Below are positions 43,121 through 53,831 of a stretch of 64,000 nucleotides of DNA, in pieces. The notes beneath the pieces are model-generated. The model made no database searches, was not told the DNA's origin, and saw nothing but the letters and a program-made list of their open reading frames with translations. The DNA is taken from positions 598,072 to 662,071 of the forward strand of contig NW_011887306.1 in NCBI RefSeq assembly GCF_000151315.2, read 5' to 3'. Position numbers and translations under genes: made by a program. Source of the DNA: Capsaspora owczarzaki ATCC 30864. Lineage: Eukaryota > Opisthokonta > Filasterea. Each line of letters starts with the position of its first letter. The first letter of the stretch is position 1.

Positions 43121-46100
43121 ATGGAGCTGTCCATCCCGTTCCCATTCACGACTGGCTCCAATGCTGCCAACTCCGTCCCACCAGCGTCGCCCGGACCCAG
43201 CTGCGCAACCCACCCGTCTGCATCTGCCTCTTCCTCCGTCCGCTGCACTGCGCTGACCAACGCTGCGCTGATGCTGCACCACCGCGTGCGCCCGTCCACG
43301 TCCACGAGGGCCTCCCTGCCGCACTCCCAGCCGCACTTCCAGCGCCCATCTCCGACGCTGCCACTGCCACTCACTGCGTCTCACAGCCACAATGCACTGC
43401 AAGCACACAGCCAAGGCCGAGCAGTCCAAGGTCAACCGTCACCAGCGAGCAGCTGCTGTCCTCACTGCAAACCGCTCGTCGCCAAGCTGGGTCGCTTCCA
43501 GACAGGCCTGCATCCAGACCAGTTCATTCTGATGTGCCGTTCATGCGGGTACTCTGTCGACCCTGACGAAGACGTCGGCGCAGAGGCGCCCGAAGGCCCA
43601 GTCGTCGTCGTCGTCGTTCCCAGATCGTCTGCGTCGTCGCAGCTTCGTGCTCATTCATCCTCGGTGTCCGCGTCCCCGTCGTCGTCACCGACGTCATTGT
43701 CACAGTGTGAATCTGCGCATCGTGGTCGTCGACGTCGCTTGTCCGTCACAGCCGACGTTGGTCGGTCGACGTCGAATCGAATCGATTCTGTCGAGTCGGA
43801 TTTGACTCCCTCCGGTAAGAGAGCACGCCTCAGTCTGGTTGACACCCCTCGGCACCAACAACAGCAACAACACCAACAGCAGCTACATGCTGTCGCGGTC
43901 GATTCGATGCCAGCACGGGAATTGGCCATTCTCAAACAGACAGCCCAGTATTCGTGGCGGCCAACCCGCTTTTGGGACACCAACGCCAATACTCATATGG
44001 TGCTGTGGTCCACTCCGCCGCCACCTCCTCGACAGCATGACGAAGACCGATTGGCACCAAACGTTGCTCACCAGCTGCGACTCGCGCGTGCCACTTCGGC
44101 ATTCATCGCGTCGCTGGACTTGTGCCTCCTACTCGTTGCAACCAACATTACCTTGCGTGAAATGCTCGACCGTCTCTCGCAATCCGGCTACTCGCTGCCT
44201 GTCAGTCTTTACAGCTGCCCGCAAGCAAACACGGTTGAAATGTTGCTGGGCTCGACCACGCGAGAACGTGCCATCGACGAGCTCCCGCTTGCACTTCGCC
44301 TGTTGGTTCCCAACAATGTCATGTCTCGCTCAACCGCGAGTCAGCTCGATCTCTTGCGCTCCGTCCTTCCTGTGACTTTTTCAGTCGACATCCAGGCTGC
44401 AATCATCCATCACTTTGATCGCGCGCAAGAGCTTCACCACACTGCCGCCGACATTCCGAGCTACCAAGTCGACGTCTCGACTTTGTCCAGCAACAGCACG
44501 GTCGCAGCTGCAGCCGCCGCATCAGCATCAGCAGCAGCATCAGCGAGCGGGATGACCAACGGCAGCACAACGACCGCTCTTTCTCCTTGGATTCAGCACT
44601 TGCATGCCGCACGTCTTTTTGCCATCCTGTTCCTCATGCAGCAACAATGCAGTGGCTTTCCACTCAAAAATCCGGCACCTTCCACTGCTGCCATGCTGAC
44701 GTGCCTGTTGCAACCCCCATCCGAAGATGCCCTGCTTGCTCGCGAAGCGCAGCTTGCGCACGCCGCGTCCATCCCGACCGAAACGCTGACCCACACCGTG
44801 CTTCGGCATTCCATGTGCCTGACCTGCAACGCGGCCGCTGCTGAACCGACCCCGCAAGAATCCACGAGTCTGCTCACCTTTAAGCATCTCGACTTTTCCG
44901 AGCAGCTCGCGCAACAGTTTGACTTGCGACGCGAGTGGCTGAAGCAGTACCAGTCGTGGGCGCGTAGTGGCGCACGATTGGGATCGCGCGCTGCAACAGT
45001 GTCGCGCAGAAGTGTTTGGAAACGCGATCCAACGCAGCCGTTTTTCCACAGCCAAATGCGCGACTCTGACAACTGGCTGTCTAGTCCGACGGTGCTGGTT
45101 GGCGAAGATGCTGCAGCACTGCAAATGCGTGACCGTCTGTTCGGCAGGAACATGGATGATCTTTTTGCAGCATCCTCCCCGATCGGCCTCGGCCACAGCC
45201 TCGACCTGGAGTTGAGCAGCTCGGCCTCCCCCGCGTCGTCATCCTTTGCCGATGCGGCATTGTCATTGTCTGCCAACCAGCAACAACAAAAGGAACAACA
45301 ACAACAGCAACAACAACAGCAACAACAACAACAACAAAAGGAGCAGGAGCAGCAAGAGCTTCTCGCTCGGCAACATCAGCAACAATTGGCAGATGCTTCG
45401 TCCTGCTTCTCCATGTTTCATCCGACGCAGCCGAAAGTCACATGCCCGGGGTGCCACGCTGCAGATGCTTCGGAGCAGGTCTCTTTCATTCAGCGTGGTC
45501 ACTTGCTCGTCGCCAACTTTGACGAAGCCGGCATTCCGTTCGATCCTTGGGACTGGGTTTTGACTGCCGATGTGGCCGACACTCTCCCCACGATTCGAAC
45601 GACGGTTGACTTGAGGGGGCTTGCCCCCGTTCCTCGCCTCTCTGCCTCTTTTATCGCAGAAGACGGAGGCGTGTATCAAGTCACGCACATTGTTCAGGCA
45701 CTGCCGCCGCCTCCTCAGCCAGAGTTGGAGTCTGCGCCTGTCGGTGCCGAAATGGTCACCCTGTCGCTCAACAGCACGGGCAAGACAATTACTCTGCCCC
45801 TTGCGCGCCACGAATCTACCATGGCCGCCTTTTTGGATTCTCCTGCGGCCTTCGAGGTTGCGAGCGCGGCCGGCATGGAATCCGATCAAGAATTGCAGAC
45901 GTCATCTTCTTCTGCCTCTTCTTTTTCCTCCTCCTCCTCCTCCTCCTCCTCCTCCTCCTCCTCGCCGCTGTCAGCCACGCAGGCATCCGCATCGTCGGCA
46001 TCGTCCTCAGCAAACTTTCCTCGCTCGCGACAGTTCCAAACACATATTCGCTGTGGAAATTCGTGGTTGACCGTTTCCACAGGCGACGCTTGCCCGCAGT

Positions 46101-46558
46101 GGTCGGACGTGCCGCCCCGCTCCGCTGTCGATCGGCGTGCGGTGCGAATGGTCGTTTGGCAGCGCCAAGACGTCCTCGAACAGTTCTTGGACGCTTGCGC
46201 CACGGACGCTGCTGCCGATTCTGCGCCGGCGTTGGCTGCGGCCGCTGCGGCCAGTGCGGCGATTGTTGCCAGGATTCAGCAATCGGACAGTGACGATTCA
46301 GGCAGCTTGTCGCAATCCTCGCAGTCGTCGAGTCCTTCTATACCCTTCAGCATCCCGTCCACACCCTCGCCCAGAAGCTCGAGTCCAGCGTCGATAATTA
46401 GCAGCGCAATTCGCTCGCGTCGTGCCAGTGCTTCGTTCGTTCGCGCGATCAGTACGACCGCCTTCTCCACCACCGAGGCGCTCATTGAACGCCGAGTCAC
46501 AGAAGCCGCGTTGAGTCACAGCAGCAGCAGCAGCAGCAGCCATGTGCCCCATCCCTAA
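43121..46558 (+). CDS. Large unrecognised protein with several Cys-pair motifs and low-complexity tracts
   Basis: A single exon, 1145 aa from ATG 43121. About residues 125-155 hold CCPHC and, 26-28 residues on, CRSC, a zinc-ribbon-like spacing. CLTCN and CPGCH pairs follow later (near residues 567 and 780). The middle has an ordered, mostly helical region (FIASLDLCLLLVATNITLRE; ELPLALRLLVPNN). A poly-Gln tract is encoded at 45285-45360 and poly-Ser tracts at 45905-45965 and 46515-46540. The C-terminal quarter mixes short beta-like segments (IRTTVDLRGLAPVP; YQVTHIVQALPPP) with Ser-rich linkers. I do not recognise a family. An intracellular, possibly nuclear, scaffold is a guess from composition. 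Its 3' end lies 184 bp from the convergent 792-aa gene. Confidence 0.8.
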   Translation: MELSIPFPFTTGSNAANSVPPASPGPSCATHPSASASSSVRCTALTNAALMLHHRVRPSTSTRASLPHSQPHFQRPSPTLPLPLTASHSHNALQAHSQGRAVQGQPSPASSCCPHCKPLVAKLGRFQTGLHPDQFILMCRSCGYSVDPDEDVGAEAPEGPVVVVVVPRSSASSQLRAHSSSVSASPSSSPTSLSQCESAHRGRRRRLSVTADVGRSTSNRIDSVESDLTPSGKRARLSLVDTPRHQQQQQHQQQLHAVAVDSMPARELAILKQTAQYSWRPTRFWDTNANTHMVLWSTPPPPPRQHDEDRLAPNVAHQLRLARATSAFIASLDLCLLLVATNITLREMLDRLSQSGYSLPVSLYSCPQANTVEMLLGSTTRERAIDELPLALRLLVPNNVMSRSTASQLDLLRSVLPVTFSVDIQAAIIHHFDRAQELHHTAADIPSYQVDVSTLSSNSTVAAAAAASASAAASASGMTNGSTTTALSPWIQHLHAARLFAILFLMQQQCSGFPLKNPAPSTAAMLTCLLQPPSEDALLAREAQLAHAASIPTETLTHTVLRHSMCLTCNAAAAEPTPQESTSLLTFKHLDFSEQLAQQFDLRREWLKQYQSWARSGARLGSRAATVSRRSVWKRDPTQPFFHSQMRDSDNWLSSPTVLVGEDAAALQMRDRLFGRNMDDLFAASSPIGLGHSLDLELSSSASPASSSFADAALSLSANQQQQKEQQQQQQQQQQQQQQKEQEQQELLARQHQQQLADASSCFSMFHPTQPKVTCPGCHAADASEQVSFIQRGHLLVANFDEAGIPFDPWDWVLTADVADTLPTIRTTVDLRGLAPVPRLSASFIAEDGGVYQVTHIVQALPPPPQPELESAPVGAEMVTLSLNSTGKTITLPLARHESTMAAFLDSPAAFEVASAAGMESDQELQTSSSSASSFSSSSSSSSSSSSSPLSATQASASSASSSANFPRSRQFQTHIRCGNSWLTVSTGDACPQWSDVPPRSAVDRRAVRMVVWQRQDVLEQFLDACATDAAADSAPALAAAAAASAAIVARIQQSDSDDSGSLSQSSQSSSPSIPFSIPSTPSPRSSSPASIISSAIRSRRASASFVRAISTTAFSTTEALIERRVTEAALSHSSSSSSSHVPHP
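45285..45360 (+). repeat. CAA/CAG repeat encoding poly-Gln
   Basis: About 20 mostly CAA codons, interrupted by AAGGAA (Lys-Glu) at both ends, inside the 1145-aa coding region. Confidence 0.95.
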
Positions 46559-46742
46559 CACGTTTCCCCCAACTTATTTATTTTCAGTTTTTGTTGTTTT
46601 TTTTTTCTATTTATCTGTTGTCGGTGTTGTTGTTGTTGTTGTCGATTCATTTCAAAAATACAATATTTACCCAATCACATGTACTTGTACATGTCCATCA
46701 TACAATATTCCAAAGGCACTCCGAGACACTCCATTCATAAAA

Positions 46743-48299
46743 CTATGCCAGCAGCATGGGAGACAGATTGCTGTCCGAGGTGCGACGCCGGTTGCGGCGC
46801 ATAGGGATGGGTGAGAGCTCCACCGAGCCGATGCGAGCACGCGCAAGCTCCTGGCTGAGCGCATCCATGACGTCGGCTTGGTAGGGCGGAGACAGGCCAC
46901 TGTTGACGGCAACGGCGACCACCGCGGCCGCAGCTTCTTCGGCTGCAACGAGGGCGTTGTGGCTCTCAGGCGTCATTGACAGCGCTCCAAACGCGCGCAT
47001 TTTCGGGCTGGTGATGTGCTTGGCCTTCCTGCAATGGCCTGCAACTTGCCCTGGCTGCTCGACGATGGGATCTGCTCGCTCCACTCCGCGCAGCAGCTTG
47101 CCTCCGGCGCCACCGCTGCCACTCGTGCCACCAGCACCAAACACGCCGCCGCGAGCTGGCCAGCTCGAGGACAAATCGCCGACGGAGGCGGCTCGCAAAT
47201 GCCGATGCTTGGACGGCGAAGTGTGGCGAGGGGTGGCGCCAGTCATCGGGACAAAGCAGAGAACGCGGTTGCCCGCGCGCGACACAAGGCGATCCATCTC
47301 GGCAGCAGCCGGTTGGTCGACGGAGGCGCGCACCAGGCGCTCCCGAGTCGAATCGATGGTTGCGAGCAATGCGGCTGCTGCAGTCTGCTCTGCCGCGAAG
47401 CTGGTCAGGAGCGAGGTGAGGGAAAGGGCAGAGCAGTCTTCGTCGATCAGCAGTGAGTCTTGGATGGTGGGAAGCGGAGACGTTTGGTGGAACACGGGGT
47501 AGCACGGAGATGGCTCGAGCTCGACAAACTGGTCGACGAACGAGTCAGCCGGCGAGTCCGATGATGTCGGGATGAGAACCGGTACAGAAGACGATGATAC
47601 TGCTGAGGATGATGTTGAGGAGGAGGAGGAGGAGGAGGAGGAGGAGGAGGGGGACGCCGAGGCACCATTCGGTGTGACTGGAGCGCCTGCAGACAATCCA
47701 GCGTCAGCAGACGTGTCTTGCTGGCCAAACTCCAAGCCATCGACCAGGACAAACTCGGAATCCGACGGAGTGCTCACGAGCAGGCTTTCAACAACCCCAG
47801 ACGACGAAGCGCCTGGCGTCGTTGCGTCATACCCCAGCTGCCCCGACTGCTGCGGAAGCCCGAGCGGAGTGCCAGTGCGCGACGGAATGCCCAGTGGAGT
47901 GGTCGGTCGGGAAGAGGCGGCAGCAGCTTGCAACTGCTCGGTGAGCGAGGATTGCCGGGCCTGCATGCGAGCATGGCGCAAGGCCGGGTCGATGGCTTCG
48001 CCGACATCAAACTCGACACCGGCTGACGGGAGTCTTGCTCCTTGCGACGGCGGGCGCTGCTCGAGCAGAGGGGGCTCTGCTGCATCTGTCGGGTTGAAAA
48101 TGGCGGGCGAAAACGACCGGGGCACGGACGAAGACTGTTGTTGCGCCAAAAAAGCAGCAGCAGCAGCAGCAGCAGTTGCGGACGATTGCGGAGGTGGTGT
48201 CAGTAGCGATGTCTGGAAGGCAAGCTCGGGGCCGGGTCGACGGCGACGCAGATGGGAAGGAATCTGCTCTTCTTCAACCGCGTCACTGTCCGTCCCTGA

Positions 48300-48330
<31 letters not shown>

Positions 48331-49121
48331 GCCTCCTGCTCCTCTGGTCTGCCAAATGCGTACTCGTCGCCACTGTCCGTGTCAGTATCGAGGTGTCTGG
48401 CTGTCTTGCTGGAGGCCTCCGACGACGGGTGTCGTTCTTCCTGCGCGTGAGTCACCTCGGAATGCTGGACTTCTGAGACTTGCGGCATGCTCGCGGCGGC
48501 CATTTCCCGATCGAGCAATCCGCGGTACGCCACAATGTGCGCAAAGAGCAGTTGTTTCAGCTGCGGCTGGTGCGGCTGGACGACCTCCCAGTAGTAGTGC
48601 AGCAGCTTGATGAGCAGCGGCAGGCTCCGAGCGTCGAGTGCGCACTGCCTTGCGCGGTGTCGCTCGACCAAATGCAGCAGCTGCCCGAGCCGGATTCCCG
48701 TCGGATGCACGTGCTCGTCCTGAACAGCAGCAGCAGCAGCAGCAGCAGCAGTGATGGCAGTCGTCCCAGCATCAGCAGGTTGAGCAGTGGTCGGTTGAGG
48801 AGTCGTCCCAGCAGCATCGACCTCAGCAGCAGCAGCAGCCGGCGACGGGAAGAGATTTCGCCTAACTTGGGTTGTGTGATATGGCAAATCAGTTGCTCCT
48901 TCACCTGTCGCTTCTCCTGCTGTCCTTTGATGCTGCTGATGCTGCTGATGCTGGTAGTGGTGTTGCTGCTGGTGGTGAGTGGCGGTCGGTGCTGCTGCTG
49001 TCTCGCCAACAACAACAACAAGCGAATCATGCGCTGTGATTGTTGTTTGCCCTGCTTCGTCATCAGCTCCACTTTGAATGGCGCTTTGAATGCTCGGACT
49101 CGGACGCTGTGCCGCGCTCAT
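46743..49121 (-). CDS. Large unrecognised low-complexity protein (792 aa)
   Basis: A single exon from ATG 49121 to TAG 46743. The first ~100 residues are His/Gln- and Thr-rich. One well-ordered helical block (about residues 160-225: GQLLHLVERHRARQCAL, LPLLIKLLHYYWEVVQPH, LKQLLFAHIVAYR) is the likeliest folded domain. An Asp run follows (GTC/GAC repeat at 48300-48330). Ser/Pro/Ala-rich sequence then carries many SP, TP and RSxS sites. The C-terminus has a further ordered patch (YQADVMDALSQELARARIG) and a basic RRNRRRTSD end, a possible nuclear signal. No known domain was recognised. Rich in potential phosphorylation sites, it could be a regulatory scaffold. Confidence 0.75.
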
Positions 49122-49825
49122 TTGTTTTTGTGTGTGTCCAATCAAGCGGCTGAGTGAGACCAAAAAAGAAAGAATGCCCGACACTCGCCCCGCAGTCTGA
49201 CACTGTCGGTGACGGGAAACGACAAAGGAAGGGGAAAAGTGAACGAAGAATAGAAAGAAAAAAAAAAAAAAAAAAAAAAAACAAGAGTAATAAATAAAAA
49301 TAAGAATTGTTTGAGGTTTGTGATTGTTTTGTGTTATATCTTAAACGAAATAAACAACAAGAACAACAACAACAAAATAAAGCGAAAAAAAAACCACAAA
49401 AACAGCGAAATCCAATCGTAAGCTGAAAAATCAGAGTGTGAGATTTGAGCAACCCGGTCTGACCTGATCTGATCGGAGGTCTTGGGTTGGACTGAATGCG
49501 AGTACGACGCTTCTTGGAGACTGGGCTGCATGCATTGGGGTTTGAAGATGAAGACAGCTCGAGATGCAATCCCCAGAACGAAGACAGAATGTGGCTTCAA
49601 AGCCCATTGGCTCAGTTTCAACGACAATGAAAAACAACAAGGGCGAGCTGGCTACGCACACGAAACAGTAACAATGTGAATGCACGAATCAATGAATCAA
49701 TGAATTCAGAGTACGAGGATTTCTATTGCAAAGGAGAGAGGAAGCACACGTCTTCACATCCAGAAGGACCACGAGCAACACGAACAAGAAGCAACTCTCC
49801 AAAAAAAAAAACGACAACGCATTCA
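49122..49825. other. Intergenic region upstream of the 792-aa gene
   Basis: 704 bases. A 22-A run is at 49257-49281, with AT-rich and AAC/AACAAC repeats to ~49400. ORFs here have no recognisable content. Confidence 0.5.
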
Positions 49826-50101
49826 TCAAGCCGATGATGTTGTTGATGGTGATGATGGTGACGATGGTGATGATGGTGATGATGGTAACGACGGTGGTGG
49901 TGATGATGACGATGGTGGAACTGCACTGCTCGATGGCTCAAGCACTGCGCCGCTACCAGTCTTGCCGTTGGCGCGCTGGTCGATCGCCTGCTGCTCGGCG
50001 TGGAACTGCCGCAGTGGCTCGTTGAAGCTGTAGTAACCAGTCACTGCACCCAGCACGACGACGCCCAGGAACGCCGGACTGGCAAACCGCGACAAACTCA
50101 T
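49826..50101 (-). CDS. Small single-span membrane protein
   Basis: 91 aa from ATG 50101. Residues ~8-27 (SPAFLGVVVLGAVTGYYSFN) form one hydrophobic span close to the N-terminus, with an Arg before it. A short charged helix follows (NEPLRQFHAEQQAIDQ). The second half is a low-complexity Ser/Pro repeat from a 9-bp GATGGTGAT-like unit. The N-terminal part looks like small inner-mitochondrial-membrane proteins, but I cannot name a family. It is divergent from the aquaporin gene across 254 bp. Single-exon and short, so confidence rests on the coherent hydrophobic segment and an ATG at the edge of a compact promoter region. Confidence 0.55.
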   Translation of the reverse strand: MSLSRFASPAFLGVVVLGAVTGYYSFNEPLRQFHAEQQAIDQRANGKTGSGAVLEPSSSAVPPSSSSPPPSLPSSPSSPSSPSSPSTTSSA

Positions 50102-50355
50102 GCGGATTTCGGCTGAGAATTCAAAGACTGAGTTCCAAGGTGTTTAGTGTTCTGAGACAAAGGTTCCGATCGATTTGCTTCAAAGAATAGGTTGCAAAAT
50201 CACTCGTGAGGACATTGTGCAAGGGGCCCCCTTGACTTCGTTGCATTATTTATAAGCAGCAATTCAGTCGTGATTTGCAGTCAGACCTAAGACCCCAGAC
50301 TCAGACCAAAAATACCATCAAACAAACCAGGGCTGAAGGCGATTCGTTCTTCTAA
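50102..50355. promoter_or_regulatory. Intergenic between divergent small membrane protein and aquaporin
   Basis: 254 bp with both start codons at its edges. TTATTTATAAG at 50248-50258 is TATA-like and points toward the aquaporin gene about 100 bp downstream. Confidence 0.4.
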
Positions 50356-51808
50356 ATGGGAGATCACACTGAATCTGAGCCGCTTCTGAGCAACCCGGAT
50401 TACCATGCAACGAACGCAGTGCGGTACCATCGCACGGTGACATTCACTGGCGATGCCACAGCGCACCACCATCAGAGCCATAGTCACGTCCACGGTCACA
50501 CCCATAGCCACAGTAGCAGTGGCAATGGCAATGGCAGTGGACACGCTGCTGCTGGGCAAGCCGATCTCAATCGTGGACTGAGCATCAACAACCACAGTCA
50601 AGACGCCCCGCTCGATGCCGCACGCCAGCATGCGACGTACAAGGCCAATCCAGGCAGACAAGCAGGACCACGAGCCAGCCAGGCGCGCGGACTCGAGGCG
50701 TTCGACTCGGACGACGACGACGACGATGATGGCAATACTAACTCGCCCAGAGAGTATCACAGGAAGCGACGTGTCGTGGCGCCATTCCAGCCATCGCTCA
50801 CTGCAGATCTGCTTGCGGAAACGCTGGGCACGTTTGTCATGGTGCTATTCGCGCTTGGATCGGTACGTCGCGGATTTTTATGCTCTGAAGAACCGATTCT
50901 CGTCGCCGAAAACTCACCGCTCCCGGCGAACTGAAATGCAATTTTGCTGTTTGTGATGTTGCTGAAAAACAAGTAGGTGGCGCATCTTGTTGTCGGTACG
51001 TCGAATCCGCTGGCGGTGCACATTGGCAACGGGCTTGGAGTCTGCATCGGCGTCATGGTCTCGCATGGCGGACACCTCAACGCCTCGGTAACACTCGCAT
51101 TGGCTGTGTTCAAGGGATTTCCATGGCGCAAAGTACCTCTGTTTATTCTGGCGCAGTTCGTTGGATGTAAGCGACGTCAACCGCTCGTGCTGGTTTTTTT
51201 TTTTTTGGTTTTTTTTTTTTTTTTCGGGGGGGGGGGGCTTTTTGTTTGTTTGTTTTTGTTGTTGTGGTTGTTGCTGAGTCTTCTGCTGCTCCCGTTTGGC
51301 CAACCAACAACTTCTGCTCCTTGCAGCCTTTCTAGCCGCCGCTCTCGTCTACGCTATCTACTACGATGGAATTGAAGAGTTTGACGGAGGGTCCCGCCAC
51401 GTCACGGGCACCAAAGCAACTGCTGGCATTTTTGCCACCTACCTCGCGCCTGGCGTTTCGATTGGCGAAGGGTTTGCAGACCAGATCCTCGCGACGGCTC
51501 TGCTGTTGATGGGTCTCTTTTCCATCACTGACAAGCAAAATCCGTCTGTTGGCAAGCACGGACTGCCGCCGTCGGCGGGCGTGCTCGTGACTGCCATCGG
51601 CATCAGCTTTGGCTTCAACTGCGGCTACCCTCTCAACCCGATGCGCGACTTTGGACCGCGCCTGTTCACGTACATGGCTGGGTGGGGCGGCGAAGTCTTT
51701 ACTGCCGGCGATTCTTGGTCGTGGGTTCCTCTCGTCGCCCCGCCATTGGGCGGCTTGCTGGGAAGCGCCATGTACCAGTTAATGATTGAACGACCTCGAC
51801 GGAGATAG
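50356..51808 (+). CDS. Aquaglyceroporin-like channel with altered NPA motifs
   Basis: Exons 50356-50862, 50977-51166 and 51327-51808, 392 aa. The first ~145 residues are a cytosolic, His/Ser/Asp-rich extension (HHHQSHSHVHGHTHSHS). The MIP fold follows: LLAETLGTFVMVLFALGS, then GHLNASVTLALAVF, LGTF-type helices, and YPLNPMRDFGPRLF. The canonical first NPA is NAS (residues 204-206) and the second is NPM (336-338). The pore Arg (R339) and the following Asp (D340), typical of glycerol-conducting members, are kept. MIP channels pass water, glycerol or other small neutral solutes through the plasma membrane or vesicles. Variant NPA motifs occur in other divergent aquaporins, but two together may change selectivity. 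Intron 2 contains T-runs and a G8 tract near the acceptor. Confidence 0.92.
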
Positions 51809-52284
51809 CTCCCAGCTGTGAACATGTTATTTCAAGAAACTTGCATTCATGGGTTTTACAGTGCGTTGTTCAGTATGAATTTTCTACATTGGTTTAACTT
51901 TGCCCGTCCTGTGCACCCAAATGGCCATCCAACCCGCATTATCCTGACGTTTCAGTCGTTAACACACTCGTACTGAAGACCACTCGATGCTCAACCTTTT
52001 CTCGTTGCATCGTGGGTGTATGACAATGCCGGTCGCTTTTGCGTATGTGCCCCCAAGCAGCCGCGTTTGGAAAGTTCGTGCCTTTTATTTCCATGAAGAC
52101 AACAAGGACCGGCTCAGAACTCTGACATCAAAACAAAACTGCCTGGACATTTGTTGTTGTTTGTTTGTTTGTTGTTTTTTTGTTTGTTTGTTTGTTGTTT
52201 GTTTGTTTGTTTGTTTGTTTGTTTGTTGTTTCCGACTTCCGACATACAATAATTCCCATCCTCGCGCTGTACGCCCCTGCACAC
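51809..52284. other. Intergenic between convergent aquaporin and hemerythrin-like genes
   Basis: 476 bases including the TTTG repeat described separately. No gene was recognised. Confidence 0.5.
52150..52230. repeat. (TTTG)n tetranucleotide repeat
   Basis: About 18 imperfect TTTG/TTG units downstream of the hemerythrin-like stop codon. Confidence 0.9.
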
Positions 52285-53427
52285 TCAGTGAGCACTCAGC
52301 TCGTCTGCTGCCGGGTTGAGATCCAGCTGGGCGGCTGTGATGCCTTGGTGCAGCGAAAGAGCAGGAGCGAGCCGCGGGTTTTGTGGAGCACACGCCTTGG
52401 CCTTTTCCCAGAGCTCGCCCCGGTTAACCAGCTCTGTCACTGTAAAGTGCTTGCGCAGCTGAGGCAAAATGTTAAACTCCTCGTCCATCATATGACGGCG
52501 CACGTCGGTGATGAGCGTTGACATTTGCTCGCGGAAGGCCTCCGATTCCGGATCCATGTCGCCGGACAGGAGTTGCTCAATCAGCGTTTCGGCCTCCATG
52601 TGCGCATCGAGGGCGTGGTGCGTGGCGGTGCAATCAATCTTTTGCATTGTAGGGTAGAGGAATTGCACTTCCAGCCAGTCGTGCAGCGCCAGCTGCTTGA
52701 TTATGTGCTTTGCCATGTCTGTCTTGCGCTTGCTTTTCGCCTTTTCGCAGTCAAACTCTCGGAAGAGCTCCAGCAAATGCTGGTGGTCGTCAAGAATGAC
52801 ACCGACGAGATCGTTCTCAACCGCGCCTGTTCAACAGACGAGATGCGGGACAAAAAAAAAAGGGAAAACGCAAAAGTTTGAGTATTTTTGGTGCATTGTA
52901 GAGAGCGGTCAAGGAATGGTTGATGGATTGTTTGCCTTGGATTTGTGAGTCTGCACGAAACCAAGTCATGATGGCAAAAGCGTACTTGGCTGCCAAACGT
53001 GGTGGCAGTGCAAAAATTCAGCCAATCGTCTGCCCTGCTTCTCCTCTCGTCCGCCTCTTTCCTGTCAGCAACTGCGTTTGACGCTTTAACAGGATTGACT
53101 CATTGACTCATTGATCGAGGGTCCTTTTCTAGAGTGATGAGGGGACAGAGTCAAAGCCGACAAAGTTATCCTGTTACGCCAACAACAATGAACGCCAGCA
53201 AAAATGCCCGTTCAGCCGAGACGTCGCTTTTAGGTCCTTTGTCCCTGCTCGATGCCTGCCGCTTCATTTTCACATTGTCATAAATATAGTTTATGTGTCT
53301 TTCTTGTTCTTGCGACCAGTTAGGACGCGGTCTCGAGGCGACAAAGCGGGCGTTGAAAGTGCGTCGACCCGATTTTGTTGGTTTTTGTTGCGATGTTGAG
53401 GAAGGACTTACGCGTTTGCATTGCCAT
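52285..53427 (-). CDS. Hemerythrin-like HHE-domain protein
   Basis: Two exons: a 16-nt first coding exon 53427-53412 (MAMQT plus one base) and 52826-52285, giving 185 aa. The four-helix hemerythrin pattern is present: DDHQHLLELFREFD, ALHDWLEVQFLYPTM, ALDAHMEAETLIEQL and RRHMMDEEFNILPQL, supplying the usual His/Glu/Asp ligands for a di-iron site. Such HHE proteins bind O2 or act as iron or redox sensors in the cytosol. The 585-nt intron between the tiny first exon and the rest is long for this genome. The GTAAGT donor and the phase-1 fit support it, but the exact start is the least certain point. The gene is divergent from EEA1, with a Tc1 element inserted between them. Confidence 0.8.
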
Positions 53428-53552
53428 TGTTACAGGTTGTCAATTAGAAATGAAGAGTGAAGCGACTTTGACTGAATCGGAACTTTTGCGACAATGGTAG
53501 TGTTGCAGACCTGGTGAATGTTAATGTGGAGAGTGGCGACTGAGGCAACATA

Positions 53553-53667
53553 CTATCCCGATCATTAAATTTCGACCCCCCCTCTTTTTTGCACTTTTTC
53601 GCCCTCCCTGGGACCTGTGTTGCTTTCCGTCTCGCCCGCGGAATGTTCATTCATGGTACAGTGTACC
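53553..53667 (+). repeat. Left terminal inverted repeat of the Tc1 element
   Basis: 115 bp, matching the reverse complement of 55091-55205 at all but about two positions. It ends in a small palindrome GGTACAGTGTACC. Confidence 0.95.
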
Positions 53668-53831
53668 AGACACATTTTAGAAGTGAAGCAGCGGGCTGGG
53701 AGTTAAGATTCGAAGCGAGAACAGACAAAAATGAAAACTCAAAAAAACAGAAAAAGAGCGGCTTTTTTGCCCAATTTTCACAAAGCATTACATGGCACAC
53801 AAACAACGTGTCGCAGCGCCTTCGCTCCACT

